Part shown: in pieces, positions 22,207 to 29,450 of the stretch
Position numbering within the stretch: position 1 is the first letter of the stretch
Layout: each line of letters starts with the position of its first letter
Assembly: GCA_032111745.1 (NCBI GenBank)
Contig: JAULUH010000137.1
Coordinates: forward strand, 1 to 29,450
From: JAULUH01 sp032111745
GTDB taxonomy: Bacteria; Chloroflexota; Anaerolineae; JAAEKA01
Length of the DNA: 29,450 nucleotides
Reading direction: 5' to 3'
Translations under genes and position numbers: made by a program
The notes under the pieces: generated by a model
What the model saw: the letters and a program-made list of their open reading frames with translations, nothing else
Database searches by the model: none
Told to the model about the DNA's origin: nothing

Positions 22207-23541
22207 TCAGGGCCTGGATAGTAAGTGCACGTCGTAGGTGCCGGCGACGAAGCCGGGATCTTCGAGGACGCGCTGGTGCAACGGGATGTTGTGTTTGATG
22301 CCGGCGATGCGATAGGCGGAGAGGGCCTGGTGGCCCTGCCGGATGGCCTCTTCCCGGGTGGGACCCCAGACGACGAGCTTGGCCAGCAGGGGATCGTAGA
22401 AGGGGGTCACGACGTCGCCCTGCTGAACGCCCGAGTCCACGCGGATGTGCTCGCCGGCCGGCTCCTCGTATACCTCCAGGGGGCCGGGGGAGGGATAGAA
22501 GGTCTCGGGGTCCTCGGCGTAGATGCGAAACTCGATGGCGTGGCCGTGCTGGGACAGATCAGCCTGTTGCAGGGTGAGGGGCTCGCCGGCGGCGATGCGG
22601 AGCTGCCACTGCACCAGGTCGACGCCGGTGACCATCTCGGTGATAGGGTGCTCGACCTGGATGCGGGTATTGACCTCCAGGAAGTAGAACTGGCCGTCGG
22701 TATCGGCGATGAACTCGACGGTGCCGGCGCTGGCGTAGCCGATGGCGCGGCCGGCGGCCAGGGCGGCCTCGGCGATGGCCTGGCGCATGGCAGGGGTGAC
22801 GAAGGGGGAGGGGGTCTCCTCGACGACCTTCTGGTGGCGGCGCTGGACCGAGCATTCGCGCTCGAAGAGGTGCAGCAGGTGGCCGTGGTGGTCGCCCAAC
22901 AGCTGGACCTCGATGTGCCGCGGGTGGTCGATGGCGCGCTCCAGGTAGACCGCGCTGCTGTCGAAGGCCCGGGCAGCCCGGCGTTGGGCCTGGTCGAGGG
23001 CTTTGGCCAGCTTGGCCGGCCCGTCGACCCGCATCATGCCGATGCCGCCGCCGCCGTGGGCGGCCTTGATGAGCAGGGGATAGCCGACCTCGTCGGCCAT
23101 GGCGGCGGCCTCCACGGGATCGTCAGAAAGATAGGCCTGCATGCCGGGGACTACAGGGACACCGGCGGCCTGCATGGTGCGGCGAGCCTCGACCTTGTCG
23201 CCCATGGCGCGGATGGCTGCGGGCGAGGGGCCGACGAAGGCCAGGCCGGCGGCGGCGCAGGCCTCGGCGAAGGCGGCGTTCTCGGCCAGGAAGCCGTAGC
23301 CGGGGTGGACGGCCGCGGCGCCGGTCTGGCGGGCGGCCTCCAGGATGGCGGGGATGTTGAGATAGCTGGCCTGGGGCAGGGGCGGGCCGAGCAGCACAGC
23401 CTCGTCCGCGGCGGCCACGTGGCGGGCGGTGGCGTCAGCCTCGGAGTAGACGGCGACGGTGGCGACGCCCAGGGCCTGGCAGGCCCGGATGATGCGCAGG
23501 GCGATCTCGCCCCGATTGGCGATTAAGACTTTGTCGAACAT
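22207..23541 (-). CDS. accC: Biotin carboxylase subunit of an acyl-CoA carboxylase
   Basis: 444 residues, standard AccC length. It makes carboxybiotin from bicarbonate and ATP. Seen: FDKVLIANRGEIALRIIRA, HPGYGFLAENA, the glycine-rich ATP-grasp loop KAAHGGGGIGM, ERECSVQRRHQKVVEE and the catalytic loop FLEVNTRIQVEHPITEM. It is separated from the carboxyltransferase gene by five bases and from the carrier gene by 14, giving a three-gene carboxylase. The symbol refers to the subunit type; the operon context argues for a catabolic acyl-CoA carboxylase rather than acetyl-CoA carboxylase of fatty-acid synthesis. Confidence 0.95.
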   Translation of the reverse strand: MFDKVLIANRGEIALRIIRACQALGVATVAVYSEADATARHVAAADEAVLLGPPLPQASYLNIPAILEAARQTGAAAVHPGYGFLAENAAFAEACAAAGLAFVGPSPAAIRAMGDKVEARRTMQAAGVPVVPGMQAYLSDDPVEAAAMADEVGYPLLIKAAHGGGGIGMMRVDGPAKLAKALDQAQRRAARAFDSSAVYLERAIDHPRHIEVQLLGDHHGHLLHLFERECSVQRRHQKVVEETPSPFVTPAMRQAIAEAALAAGRAIGYASAGTVEFIADTDGQFYFLEVNTRIQVEHPITEMVTGVDLVQWQLRIAAGEPLTLQQADLSQHGHAIEFRIYAEDPETFYPSPGPLEVYEEPAGEHIRVDSGVQQGDVVTPFYDPLLAKLVVWGPTREEAIRQGHQALSAYRIAGIKHNIPLHQRVLEDPGFVAGTYDVHLLSRP

Positions 23542-23546
23542 AGTAC

Positions 23547-25097
23547 CTACACCGGCATCACGCCGTTGCGGCGCTCGATGCGCACGGGCTCCTTGAGGGC
23601 GTAGTTCTGGTAGCGGGCGATCAGCTCGTCGCGGAGTTCCGAGCCGGGCACCACGGCCTCGATGAAGAACTCGTTGGCGACGGCGTAGGGGTCGATGGAC
23701 TCCTCGTATTCCCGGCGTTTCTCGGCCACATAGGCGGCCCGTTCTTCCTCGGGCAGCTCCATGATCTTGTTGTAGTAGACGGCGTTGATGGCGGCCTCGG
23801 GGCCCATCAGGGCCGGGCGGGCGGTGGGCAGGGCGATGCAGGCATCGGGCTGCATGGGCGCGCCGGACATGGCCAGGTAGCCGCCGCCATAGGCCTTGCG
23901 CACGATGACCGCAATACGGGGGACCTTGGACTCGGCGACGGCGAACAGCATCTTGGCGCCGTGGCGGATGATGCCCTGTTTCTCCACCTGCGAGCCGATC
24001 ATGTAGCCGGAGATGTCCATCAGGAAGAGGAGGGGGATGTTGAAGGCGTTGCAGATCCAGATGAAGCGGGCGGCCTTGTCCGAGGAGTCCGGGAAGAGCA
24101 CGCCGCCCTTGACCCGGGACTGGTTGGCCAGGATGCCCACCGGACGGCCGCCCAGCCGGGCCCAGCCGGTAACCAGCTCGGTGGCAAAGAGGCGCTTGTA
24201 CTCCAGGAAGCTGCCCTCGTCCACGAGGCGCAGGATGAGCTCGACCATGTCGAAGGCTACGCTCTGGCGCACCGGCACAATCTCCTCGATGGAGCGGCCG
24301 GCCGCAGGCGGGGCCGGCTCGGCCAGCGGCGGCTTCTCGCGCCAGTTCTGCGGGAAGTAGGCCAGATATTGGCGGACGATGGCCAGGGCCTCCTGCTCGG
24401 TCTTGGCCAGCACGTCGCCCAGGCCACTGGTGGTGCAGTGCATGCGGGCGCCGCCCATCTGCTCCAGGGTGACCTTCTCGCCGATGGCCATCTCGGCCAT
24501 GCGCGGGGAGCCCAGGTAGGCGTTGGCGTTCTTGTCGACCATGATGCAGATGTCACACAGGGCTGGAACGTAGGCCGAGCCCGCCGGGGAGGGCCCGAAC
24601 AGGACGCTGATCTGGGGCACGCGGCCACTGAACTGGATCTGGTTGTAGAAGATGTTGCCCCAGGCATTGCGGCCCACGTAGCAGTCGATCTGCTCGTCGA
24701 TGCGAGCCCCGGCGGAGTCGATCAGATAGATCAGGGGGATGCCCAACTGGTCAGCCTTCTCCTGGGTGTAGGTGATCTTCTGGTAGGTGCGCAGGCCCCA
24801 GGTGCCGGCCTTGACCGTGAAGTCGTTGGCGATGACCGCCACCGGCCGGCCGTCGACGGTGCCAATGCCGGTGACCACGGCATCGCCGGGCAGGCCCTCC
24901 TGGAGGCGAGTCAAGAGGCCGTCCTCGACGAAGGAGCCAGGGTCCAGCAGCAGGTCGAGCCGCTCGCGGGCGAAGAGCTTGTTCTGCTCCTTGAGGCGTT
25001 CGTGGTATTTGGCATCGCCGCCGCGCCTGGCGCGCTCGATCTTGTCCAGCAGGGCATGGTTGGGATGGTCGGGGGGGAGGGTGGTGTCTTCGCTCAC
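23547..25097 (-). CDS. Acyl-CoA carboxylase carboxyltransferase (beta) subunit
   Basis: 516 residues with a GTG start at 25097 (GGAG upstream). It has the two crotonase-fold halves of PCC/MCC beta chains: IYLIDSAGARIDEQ and the oxyanion turn GPSPAGSAYVPALCD in the first, LLFLMDISGYMIGSQVEKQG and KAYGGGYLAMSGAPM in the second. SAYVPA resembles methylcrotonyl- or geranyl-CoA carboxylases more than propionyl-CoA ones, but substrate choice is inference. It transfers CO2 from carboxybiotin to an acyl-CoA. It is followed by the biotin carboxylase and carrier genes and preceded by AtuA and hydratase genes. Confidence 0.94.
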   Translation of the reverse strand: MSEDTTLPPDHPNHALLDKIERARRGGDAKYHERLKEQNKLFARERLDLLLDPGSFVEDGLLTRLQEGLPGDAVVTGIGTVDGRPVAVIANDFTVKAGTWGLRTYQKITYTQEKADQLGIPLIYLIDSAGARIDEQIDCYVGRNAWGNIFYNQIQFSGRVPQISVLFGPSPAGSAYVPALCDICIMVDKNANAYLGSPRMAEMAIGEKVTLEQMGGARMHCTTSGLGDVLAKTEQEALAIVRQYLAYFPQNWREKPPLAEPAPPAAGRSIEEIVPVRQSVAFDMVELILRLVDEGSFLEYKRLFATELVTGWARLGGRPVGILANQSRVKGGVLFPDSSDKAARFIWICNAFNIPLLFLMDISGYMIGSQVEKQGIIRHGAKMLFAVAESKVPRIAVIVRKAYGGGYLAMSGAPMQPDACIALPTARPALMGPEAAINAVYYNKIMELPEEERAAYVAEKRREYEESIDPYAVANEFFIEAVVPGSELRDELIARYQNYALKEPVRIERRNGVMPV

Positions 25098-25148
25098 GCT
25101 GTTGCTCCGTGGGGTGGCTGAGAGTTCATGGGGCCGCAGGCCGGCGGC

Positions 25149-25463
25149 TCAAACGTCGATCTCCATGCGCAGCAGGGCAGTGCCCATGGCCTTGGCGGTC
25201 TGGTCGAAGCGCAGGGTGCGGGTGGCGCCGCCGTCGATGCCGTTACGCAGGAGGATCTCAAAGCTGTGGATCCTGGGCATGGGGTAGATCTCCACCGGCC
25301 CCTTGACCATGTCGCCGAAGTGCTCCTTGATGCGCTCGGGGGTGAGGGAGCGGCTGATGATCTCGTAGCATTCGGCGTCGAAGGCCAGGAGGCCGACGTT
25401 GGCCACGTCGCCTTTGTCTCCGGAGCGGGCGTAGGCCAGGTGGCGCAGTTGTTTCTTGGGCAT
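25149..25463 (-). CDS. AtuA-like small domain protein (separate C-terminal part of AtuA)
   Basis: 104 residues. The start LAYARSGDKGDVANVGLLAF is the hallmark of the small domain that ends full-length AtuA (acyclic terpene utilisation) proteins. Here it is a free-standing gene, 51 bp before the carboxyltransferase gene, while the large domain is encoded at 26725-28086. The two products probably assemble. The chemical role of AtuA is not established; it is always found with acyl-CoA carboxylase and hydratase genes. AAAGGA precedes ATG 25463. Confidence 0.88.
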   Translation of the reverse strand: MPKKQLRHLAYARSGDKGDVANVGLLAFDAECYEIISRSLTPERIKEHFGDMVKGPVEIYPMPRIHSFEILLRNGIDGGATRTLRFDQTAKAMGTALLRMEIDV

Positions 25464-25486
25464 GGGATCGGTCCTTTCGGGCGCGC

Positions 25487-25927
25487 TCAGGCAGCGGGGC
25501 GCTTGTGCATGAGCAGCAGGTAATTGCAGGCGATCACGGGCTCGCCGCGCTGGTTGACGATGCGCATGGCGTAGTCGACGATGCCGCCAGCGTCGCCCTT
25601 GTCTTTGAGCTCGACCACCTCCATCTCGACGTGCACGGTGTCACCGATGAATGTGGGCCTGAGGAAGCGCAGGCGGTCGATGCCGTAGAAGGCCACGACG
25701 CGGCCGGGCACGGCCGGCACCATGCCGGTGGCAAAGGAGAGCACCAGCACGCCATGCGCGATGCGCCGGCCAAAGCGGCTGCGCTCGGCGTAGTCCTGGT
25801 CGACGTGGATGGGGTAGAAGTCGCCGCTGAGGCCGGCGAAGTTGACCACGTCGGCCTCGGTGACGGTGCGGGCCCAGGTGGTCCAGCGCTGGCCAATCTC
25901 GTGCTCTTCGAAGTAGCGGTCGGGCAT
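25487..25927 (-). CDS. MaoC-family (hydratase 2) enoyl-CoA hydratase
   Basis: 146 residues, a single hot-dog domain. The hydratase-2 signature is present: SGDFYPIHVDQDYAERSRFG with catalytic Asp36 and His41, then RRIAHGVL. Expected reaction: R-specific hydration or dehydration of an enoyl-CoA or mesaconyl-type CoA ester. It starts nine bases after the enoyl-CoA hydratase stop. Two hydratases of different folds in one operon suggest two hydration steps, or opposite stereochemistry. Confidence 0.93.
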   Translation of the reverse strand: MPDRYFEEHEIGQRWTTWARTVTEADVVNFAGLSGDFYPIHVDQDYAERSRFGRRIAHGVLVLSFATGMVPAVPGRVVAFYGIDRLRFLRPTFIGDTVHVEMEVVELKDKGDAGGIVDYAMRIVNQRGEPVIACNYLLLMHKRPAA

Positions 25928-25936
25928 GGCTGGCTC

Positions 25937-26716
25937 CTAGCCCCAGTTGGGCTTGCGCTTCTCCAGGAAGGCGGTGGTGCCCTCCCGCAGGTCGTCGCCC
26001 AGCATGAAGGCCACGCGCAGGCTGCGGGCAAAGGCCAGGGCATCGTCGTAGGACATGTCCGCGGTGGCATAGAGGCAGTGCTTGCCCAGGCGCAGGGCGT
26101 TGGGGCCCTTGCCGGCCAGCTCCTCGGCCAGGACAGTGACGGCCGGCTCCAGGTCTTCTTTCGGCACCACGCGGTTCACCAGCCCGATGCGGGCGGCCTC
26201 CGCGGCGTTGATGATGCGGCCGGTGAGGGAGAGCTCCACGGCCTGTTTCATGCCGACGGCCCGGCGCAGCGCCGGCAGGATCAAGAGAGGGAAGAGGCCG
26301 ATGCGGATCTCGGTTACGCCGAGCTGGGCATCCTCGGCAGCGATGGCGATGTCGGCCAGGGCCACCAGCCCGCAGCCACCCGCCAGGGCATAGCCCCGGA
26401 CCGCGGCGATCACCGGCTTGGTCATGGCGGGCACCAGGGCAAACAGCTCTTCCCACTCGCCGCCCTTCTCCCAGTGGTGCTGGGCCGGCTGGTCCAGCTC
26501 GGCCCGGAACTCGCGCAGGTCGCCTCCCGCGCTGAAGTTGTCGCCGGCAGCCTGGAGGATGACGACCCGCACCTCGGGGTCGGCCTCCGCCTGGCGCAGG
26601 GCGGCGATGAGGTCCTGCACCGTGGCATAGTCCAGGGCATTGCGGCGCTCGGGCGCGTTCAGGGTAAGGCGGGTGATGTGGCCGGCAGTGTGGGCGAGCA
26701 GGGATGATTCGTTCAT
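25937..26716 (-). CDS. Enoyl-CoA hydratase/isomerase (crotonase family)
   Basis: 259 residues from ATG 26716 (MNESSLLAHTAGHITRLTLN). Oxyanion-hole segments FSAGGD (61-66) and LAGGCGLVALAD (around 113-116) are clear. Of the two Glu residues of classic crotonase, the second is kept (Glu136 in GVTEIRIGLFP) but the first is replaced by Gly116. Members with a single Glu are often isomerases or specialised hydratases, so straight enoyl-CoA hydration should not be assumed. It lies eight bases after the AtuA large-domain gene. The open frame continues to 27448 but overlaps AtuA and is not used. Confidence 0.92.
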   Translation of the reverse strand: MNESSLLAHTAGHITRLTLNAPERRNALDYATVQDLIAALRQAEADPEVRVVILQAAGDNFSAGGDLREFRAELDQPAQHHWEKGGEWEELFALVPAMTKPVIAAVRGYALAGGCGLVALADIAIAAEDAQLGVTEIRIGLFPLLILPALRRAVGMKQAVELSLTGRIINAAEAARIGLVNRVVPKEDLEPAVTVLAEELAGKGPNALRLGKHCLYATADMSYDDALAFARSLRVAFMLGDDLREGTTAFLEKRKPNWG

Positions 26717-26724
26717 GATATCGC

Positions 26725-28086
26725 TCACACGCTGTGCACGGCAACGCCAACCTGCACAGCGCTGCGCGGGATCAGAGTGGGCCACAGGGCCACGACGGGC
26801 CGGGGGCGGAAGGGCACGCCGAAGGCGGTGCCGGTGCCGCCCAGGGTCCAGAGGTGGGTGGCCTCGCGGCGCACGACGTCGGCCTCGTCCATGGTGCGTA
26901 CCTTGGCCGCGATGCGCAGGCCGACCTCGTTGGGCTCGCCCTCCACCGGGTGGGCCGTGCTGCCGTGCAGGGTGTTGATGCCCACGTAGTCGAAGCGCAG
27001 CTCCACGGGCTCCACGCCCAGCATCTGCAGGCGCCGGCGCACGATGTCCTCGGAGCGCCGGGCCTTCTCCAGGGCGTCGGGCCAGGAGTAGAGGAGCAGG
27101 CCCTCGGCGATGAAGCCGTCGCGGTAGCCGATGCAGACCTTGAGGGTGTCGGGCCGGGGCCGGCCGCTCATGCCGGTGACCCGCACCCGGTCGGGGCCGA
27201 TCTCCTCCATCTCCACCGAGGTGAAGTCGGCCACGCCGTCGGGCATGAAGTAGCTGCGGGGGTCGGATATCTCGTAGGTCAGCTGCTCCTTGACGGTCCA
27301 CTGGTTGACGATGCCGCCGGAGCCGTCGACCTTGGTGATGACGGCGCTGGCGTCCTGGTCGACCTCGGCGATCGGGAAGCCGATGCGCCAGGGCTCCCGG
27401 GCCTCCCGCCACTGGCAGGAGCCACCGCCGGTGACGAAGCAGGAGCACTCCAGCAGGTGGCCAATGGTGATGGCAGCGCCGATGCGGCCCCAGTAGGGCT
27501 CGGCGAAGGACCAGCCGAACTCGTGCATCATGGGCCCCACGTACAGGGCGCTGTCGGAGACGCGGCCGGTCACCACCACGTCCGCCCCGCCCTGCAGCGC
27601 TTCGATCACGCCATCGGAGCCGATGTAGGCGTTGGCCGCCACGATGTCCTGGCGGATGCGCTGGAGGCCCTCCTCGCCGGTGTCCATGTTCACGAAGCGG
27701 ACGCCATCGGCGGCCAGGGCATCCAGCTGGTCCAGGACATCGTCGCCGGTGACCACGCCGATCTTCAGGCCCTGGTAACCCATCTGGCGGGCCAGGTCGA
27801 CGACCTTCTGGCCGCCGGCCTCGGGGTTGGCGCCGCCGGCATTGGTCATCATCTTGAAGCCGTTCTGGCGCAGGTAGGGGAGCAGGGCCTCGGTCCAGGG
27901 GATGAGGTCGGGGATGTAGCCGGCACGGGGGTCCTTGGCACGCATGCGCTGCAGGATGGCCAGGGTCAGCTCAGCCAGGTGGTCGAGGCCGAGATAGTCG
28001 AGCTGGCCCTTGGCCGCCAGCTCCACGGCGGGGTCCAGCATGTCACCCCAATAGGCCGAGCCACTGCCGAGACGGATGGTCTTCAT
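26725..28086 (-). CDS. AtuA-family protein, large domain (DUF1446)
   Basis: 453 residues from ATG 28086 (MKTIRLGSGSAYWGDMLDPA), set by GGAGG seven bases upstream. The family pattern is visible: the N-terminal GSGSAYWGD, LGLDHLAELTLAIL, NAGGANPE, VVTGRVSDSALYVGPM and GAAITIGHLLECSCFVTGG. Full-length AtuA of the citronellol/geranyl-CoA pathway joins this to a roughly 100-residue C-terminal domain; here the chain stops after the large domain and the small one is a separate gene (25149-25463). The activity is unknown. It is two bases from the thiolase stop, so translation is probably coupled. Confidence 0.92.
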   Translation of the reverse strand: MKTIRLGSGSAYWGDMLDPAVELAAKGQLDYLGLDHLAELTLAILQRMRAKDPRAGYIPDLIPWTEALLPYLRQNGFKMMTNAGGANPEAGGQKVVDLARQMGYQGLKIGVVTGDDVLDQLDALAADGVRFVNMDTGEEGLQRIRQDIVAANAYIGSDGVIEALQGGADVVVTGRVSDSALYVGPMMHEFGWSFAEPYWGRIGAAITIGHLLECSCFVTGGGSCQWREAREPWRIGFPIAEVDQDASAVITKVDGSGGIVNQWTVKEQLTYEISDPRSYFMPDGVADFTSVEMEEIGPDRVRVTGMSGRPRPDTLKVCIGYRDGFIAEGLLLYSWPDALEKARRSEDIVRRRLQMLGVEPVELRFDYVGINTLHGSTAHPVEGEPNEVGLRIAAKVRTMDEADVVRREATHLWTLGGTGTAFGVPFRPRPVVALWPTLIPRSAVQVGVAVHSV

Positions 28087-28088
28087 GG

Positions 28089-29294
28089 TTATGCCTCCGA
28101 TGGGGCGGGCACACTGACGATCACTGCCTCGCCCTCGCCAATGCCGCCGCACAGGGTGGCCAGGCCGGTGCCGCCGCCCCGGCGGTGCAGCTCATAGATC
28201 AGGGTCATGACCAGGCGAGCGGCGGTGGCGCCGGTGGGATGGCCCAGGGCGATGGCGCCGCCGTTGACGTTGGTCTTCTCCCGGATGGCCTCGGCTTTCC
28301 CCTGATCGCCGCCGGCCAGCAGCAGGGTGCTGACCAGGGGCACCGCCGCGAAGGCCTCGTTGATCTCGATCAGGTCGACGTTGTCGATGGTTATCCCGGC
28401 CCTGTCCAGGGCCAGCTGGCCCGACTTGGCCGGGATGGATGCGATGCGGTCAGGGTGGCCCGAGGCCATGCTCCAGCCGGAGAGGGTGGCCAGGGGGGAT
28501 AGCCCGCGGCGGCTGGCCTCCTCCCGGGACATGAGCACCAGGGCTGAGGCGCCGGTGTTGAGGCCGGGCGCGTTGCCGGCGGTGACCGTGGGGCTGCCGT
28601 AGACGGTCTTGAGCCGGGCCAACTTCTCCAGGGAGGTATCGGCGCGAGGGGACTCGTCGGCGGCGAAGAGGATGGGGTCGCCCTTGGGCTGGGGCACGGG
28701 CACCGGCATGATCTCGTCGGCGAACTTGTTCTCGGCCTGGGCGGCGAAATAGCGCTCGTGGCTGCGCACGGCCCAGCGGTCTTGCTCCTCACGGCCGATG
28801 CCGTACTCCAGGGCCTCTTCGGACGCCTGTACGGCGCGGGGCTTGCCCGTCATAGGACAGGCGATGACCAGCTGGTCCTTGAGCACGATGTCGCCCAGGG
28901 TATTGCCCCAGCGGGCCTCGTGGACGAAGTAGGGGACTCGACTCATGTTCTCCGTGCCGCCGGCGACGCCCACCCGGGCCTCGTCCAGGCGGATCGAGCG
29001 CGATACCTGGTTGATGGCGGCCATGGAGGAACAGCAGGCCCGGTCGACGGTGAAGGCGTTCTTGTCCTCGGGCAGTCCGGCCTTGATCACGACCTGGCGG
29101 GCGATGGAGCGGTCGGAGCCAGGCAGGTTGACGCCCAATACCAGCTCGTCGACGGCCGCGGGCTCCACGTTGGCCCGGCGCAGGGCCTCGGCCACGACCA
29201 GGCCGCCCAGCTGGGGAAGGGAGAAATCCTTCAGGGTGCCGCCAAATCTACCAAAGGGGGTGCGGACGGCGCTAACGACGACGACTTCGGTCAT
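28089..29294 (-). CDS. Thiolase (acetyl-CoA C-acyltransferase)
   Basis: 401 residues, degradative/biosynthetic thiolase length. Active-site Cys87 lies in DRACCSSM, and NEAFAA, GGAIALGHPTGAT (His) and LCGGIGEG (second Cys) are intact. It cleaves a 3-oxoacyl-CoA with CoA, or condenses acyl-CoAs in reverse. AGGAG precedes ATG 29294. It is the first visible gene of the acyl-CoA operon; AtuA, two hydratases and the carboxylase follow with gaps of 2-51 bp. No acyl-CoA dehydrogenase or CoA ligase is present up to the window edge. Confidence 0.96.
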   Translation of the reverse strand: MTEVVVVSAVRTPFGRFGGTLKDFSLPQLGGLVVAEALRRANVEPAAVDELVLGVNLPGSDRSIARQVVIKAGLPEDKNAFTVDRACCSSMAAINQVSRSIRLDEARVGVAGGTENMSRVPYFVHEARWGNTLGDIVLKDQLVIACPMTGKPRAVQASEEALEYGIGREEQDRWAVRSHERYFAAQAENKFADEIMPVPVPQPKGDPILFAADESPRADTSLEKLARLKTVYGSPTVTAGNAPGLNTGASALVLMSREEASRRGLSPLATLSGWSMASGHPDRIASIPAKSGQLALDRAGITIDNVDLIEINEAFAAVPLVSTLLLAGGDQGKAEAIREKTNVNGGAIALGHPTGATAARLVMTLIYELHRRGGGTGLATLCGGIGEGEAVIVSVPAPSEA

Positions 29295-29368
29295 GGGGAA
29301 ATGACTCCTGGTAGAATAGGGGTGTGGGTGAAAGCGGTTGTTGCATGGCTATCGTGAAGTGTCCGCCG

Positions 29369-29432
29369 GTTCATGTTTTCCTGCATACTGCGCTCATGAA
29401 CAGCCCTCGGTCATGAACGCACGGGCATGAAT
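29369..29432. promoter_or_regulatory. Repeated TCATGAAC-type boxes upstream of the acyl-CoA operon
   Basis: GTTCATG (29369-29375) faces two copies of TCATGAAC (29394-29401 and 29411-29418) and a weaker GCATGAAT (29425-29432), all in the last 85 bp before the window edge and 75-140 bp upstream of the thiolase start. They could be operator half-sites for a regulator of the operon. I see no convincing -35/-10 pair, so confidence is low. Confidence 0.3.
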
Positions 29433-29450
29433 GGCGTGGTGCGGCGTGGC

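Noticed and set aside
26717..27448. N-terminal extension of the enoyl-CoA hydratase
   Set aside because: It overlaps the AtuA coding region out of frame and has Arg/Pro/His-rich noise; crotonase homology starts at 26716.

Overview
The window is GC-rich and tightly packed. Gene content and style suggest a member of the Chloroflexota (Caldilineae/Anaerolineae-like): Tat-dependent lipoprotein binding proteins with Ala/Pro-rich linkers, a bacterial tricorn protease, and degraded intergenic repeats typical of that phylum. This assignment is inference; there is no rRNA or marker gene here. I see no tRNA, rRNA, CRISPR array, transposase or phage gene.

The left end (1-3000, + strand) is a copper-handling pair: the 3' part of a DUF411 metal-binding protein and a full-length CopA-type Cu+ P-type ATPase. 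The DUF411 gene holds the main discovery candidate. An in-frame TGA (41-43) sits exactly where the first Cys of the family's CxCC motif should be, and it is followed at the right distance by a hairpin that fits the bacterial SECIS model. The simplest reading is an Sec-Gly-Cys-Cys selenoprotein that ordinary gene calling would truncate to an ATG at 62.

From 3000 to the right end every recognisable gene is on the minus strand. 3065-4734 holds a small secreted or anchored protein, a broken paralogue of it, and a 49-residue peptide gene behind a good promoter. 4847-10249 holds a tricorn protease, a MEMO-family protein with a PqqD-like N-terminus, and, behind a terminator, a NarL-type response regulator. 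10358-19193 is a polar amino-acid ABC transport region with two binding proteins, three permeases, one ATPase, three short-chain dehydrogenases and a class I aminotransferase. 19213-21808 holds a UspA protein, an FMN-dependent alpha-hydroxyacid-oxidase-like enzyme, a cupin and BioY. 21980-29294 is an acyl-CoA operon read from the right end: thiolase, AtuA large domain, enoyl-CoA hydratase, MaoC hydratase, AtuA small domain, carboxyltransferase, biotin carboxylase and a 70-residue biotinyl carrier.

Together the minus-strand genes look like uptake of an amino or organic acid, transamination, redox steps, then CoA-ester carboxylation, hydration and thiolysis, with biotin uptake (BioY) supplying the carboxylase cofactor. 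The acyl-CoA operon resembles the Atu/Liu (acyclic terpene / leucine) logic, but it has a split AtuA and no acyl-CoA dehydrogenase, CoA ligase or HMG-CoA lyase in view, so the substrate is unknown.
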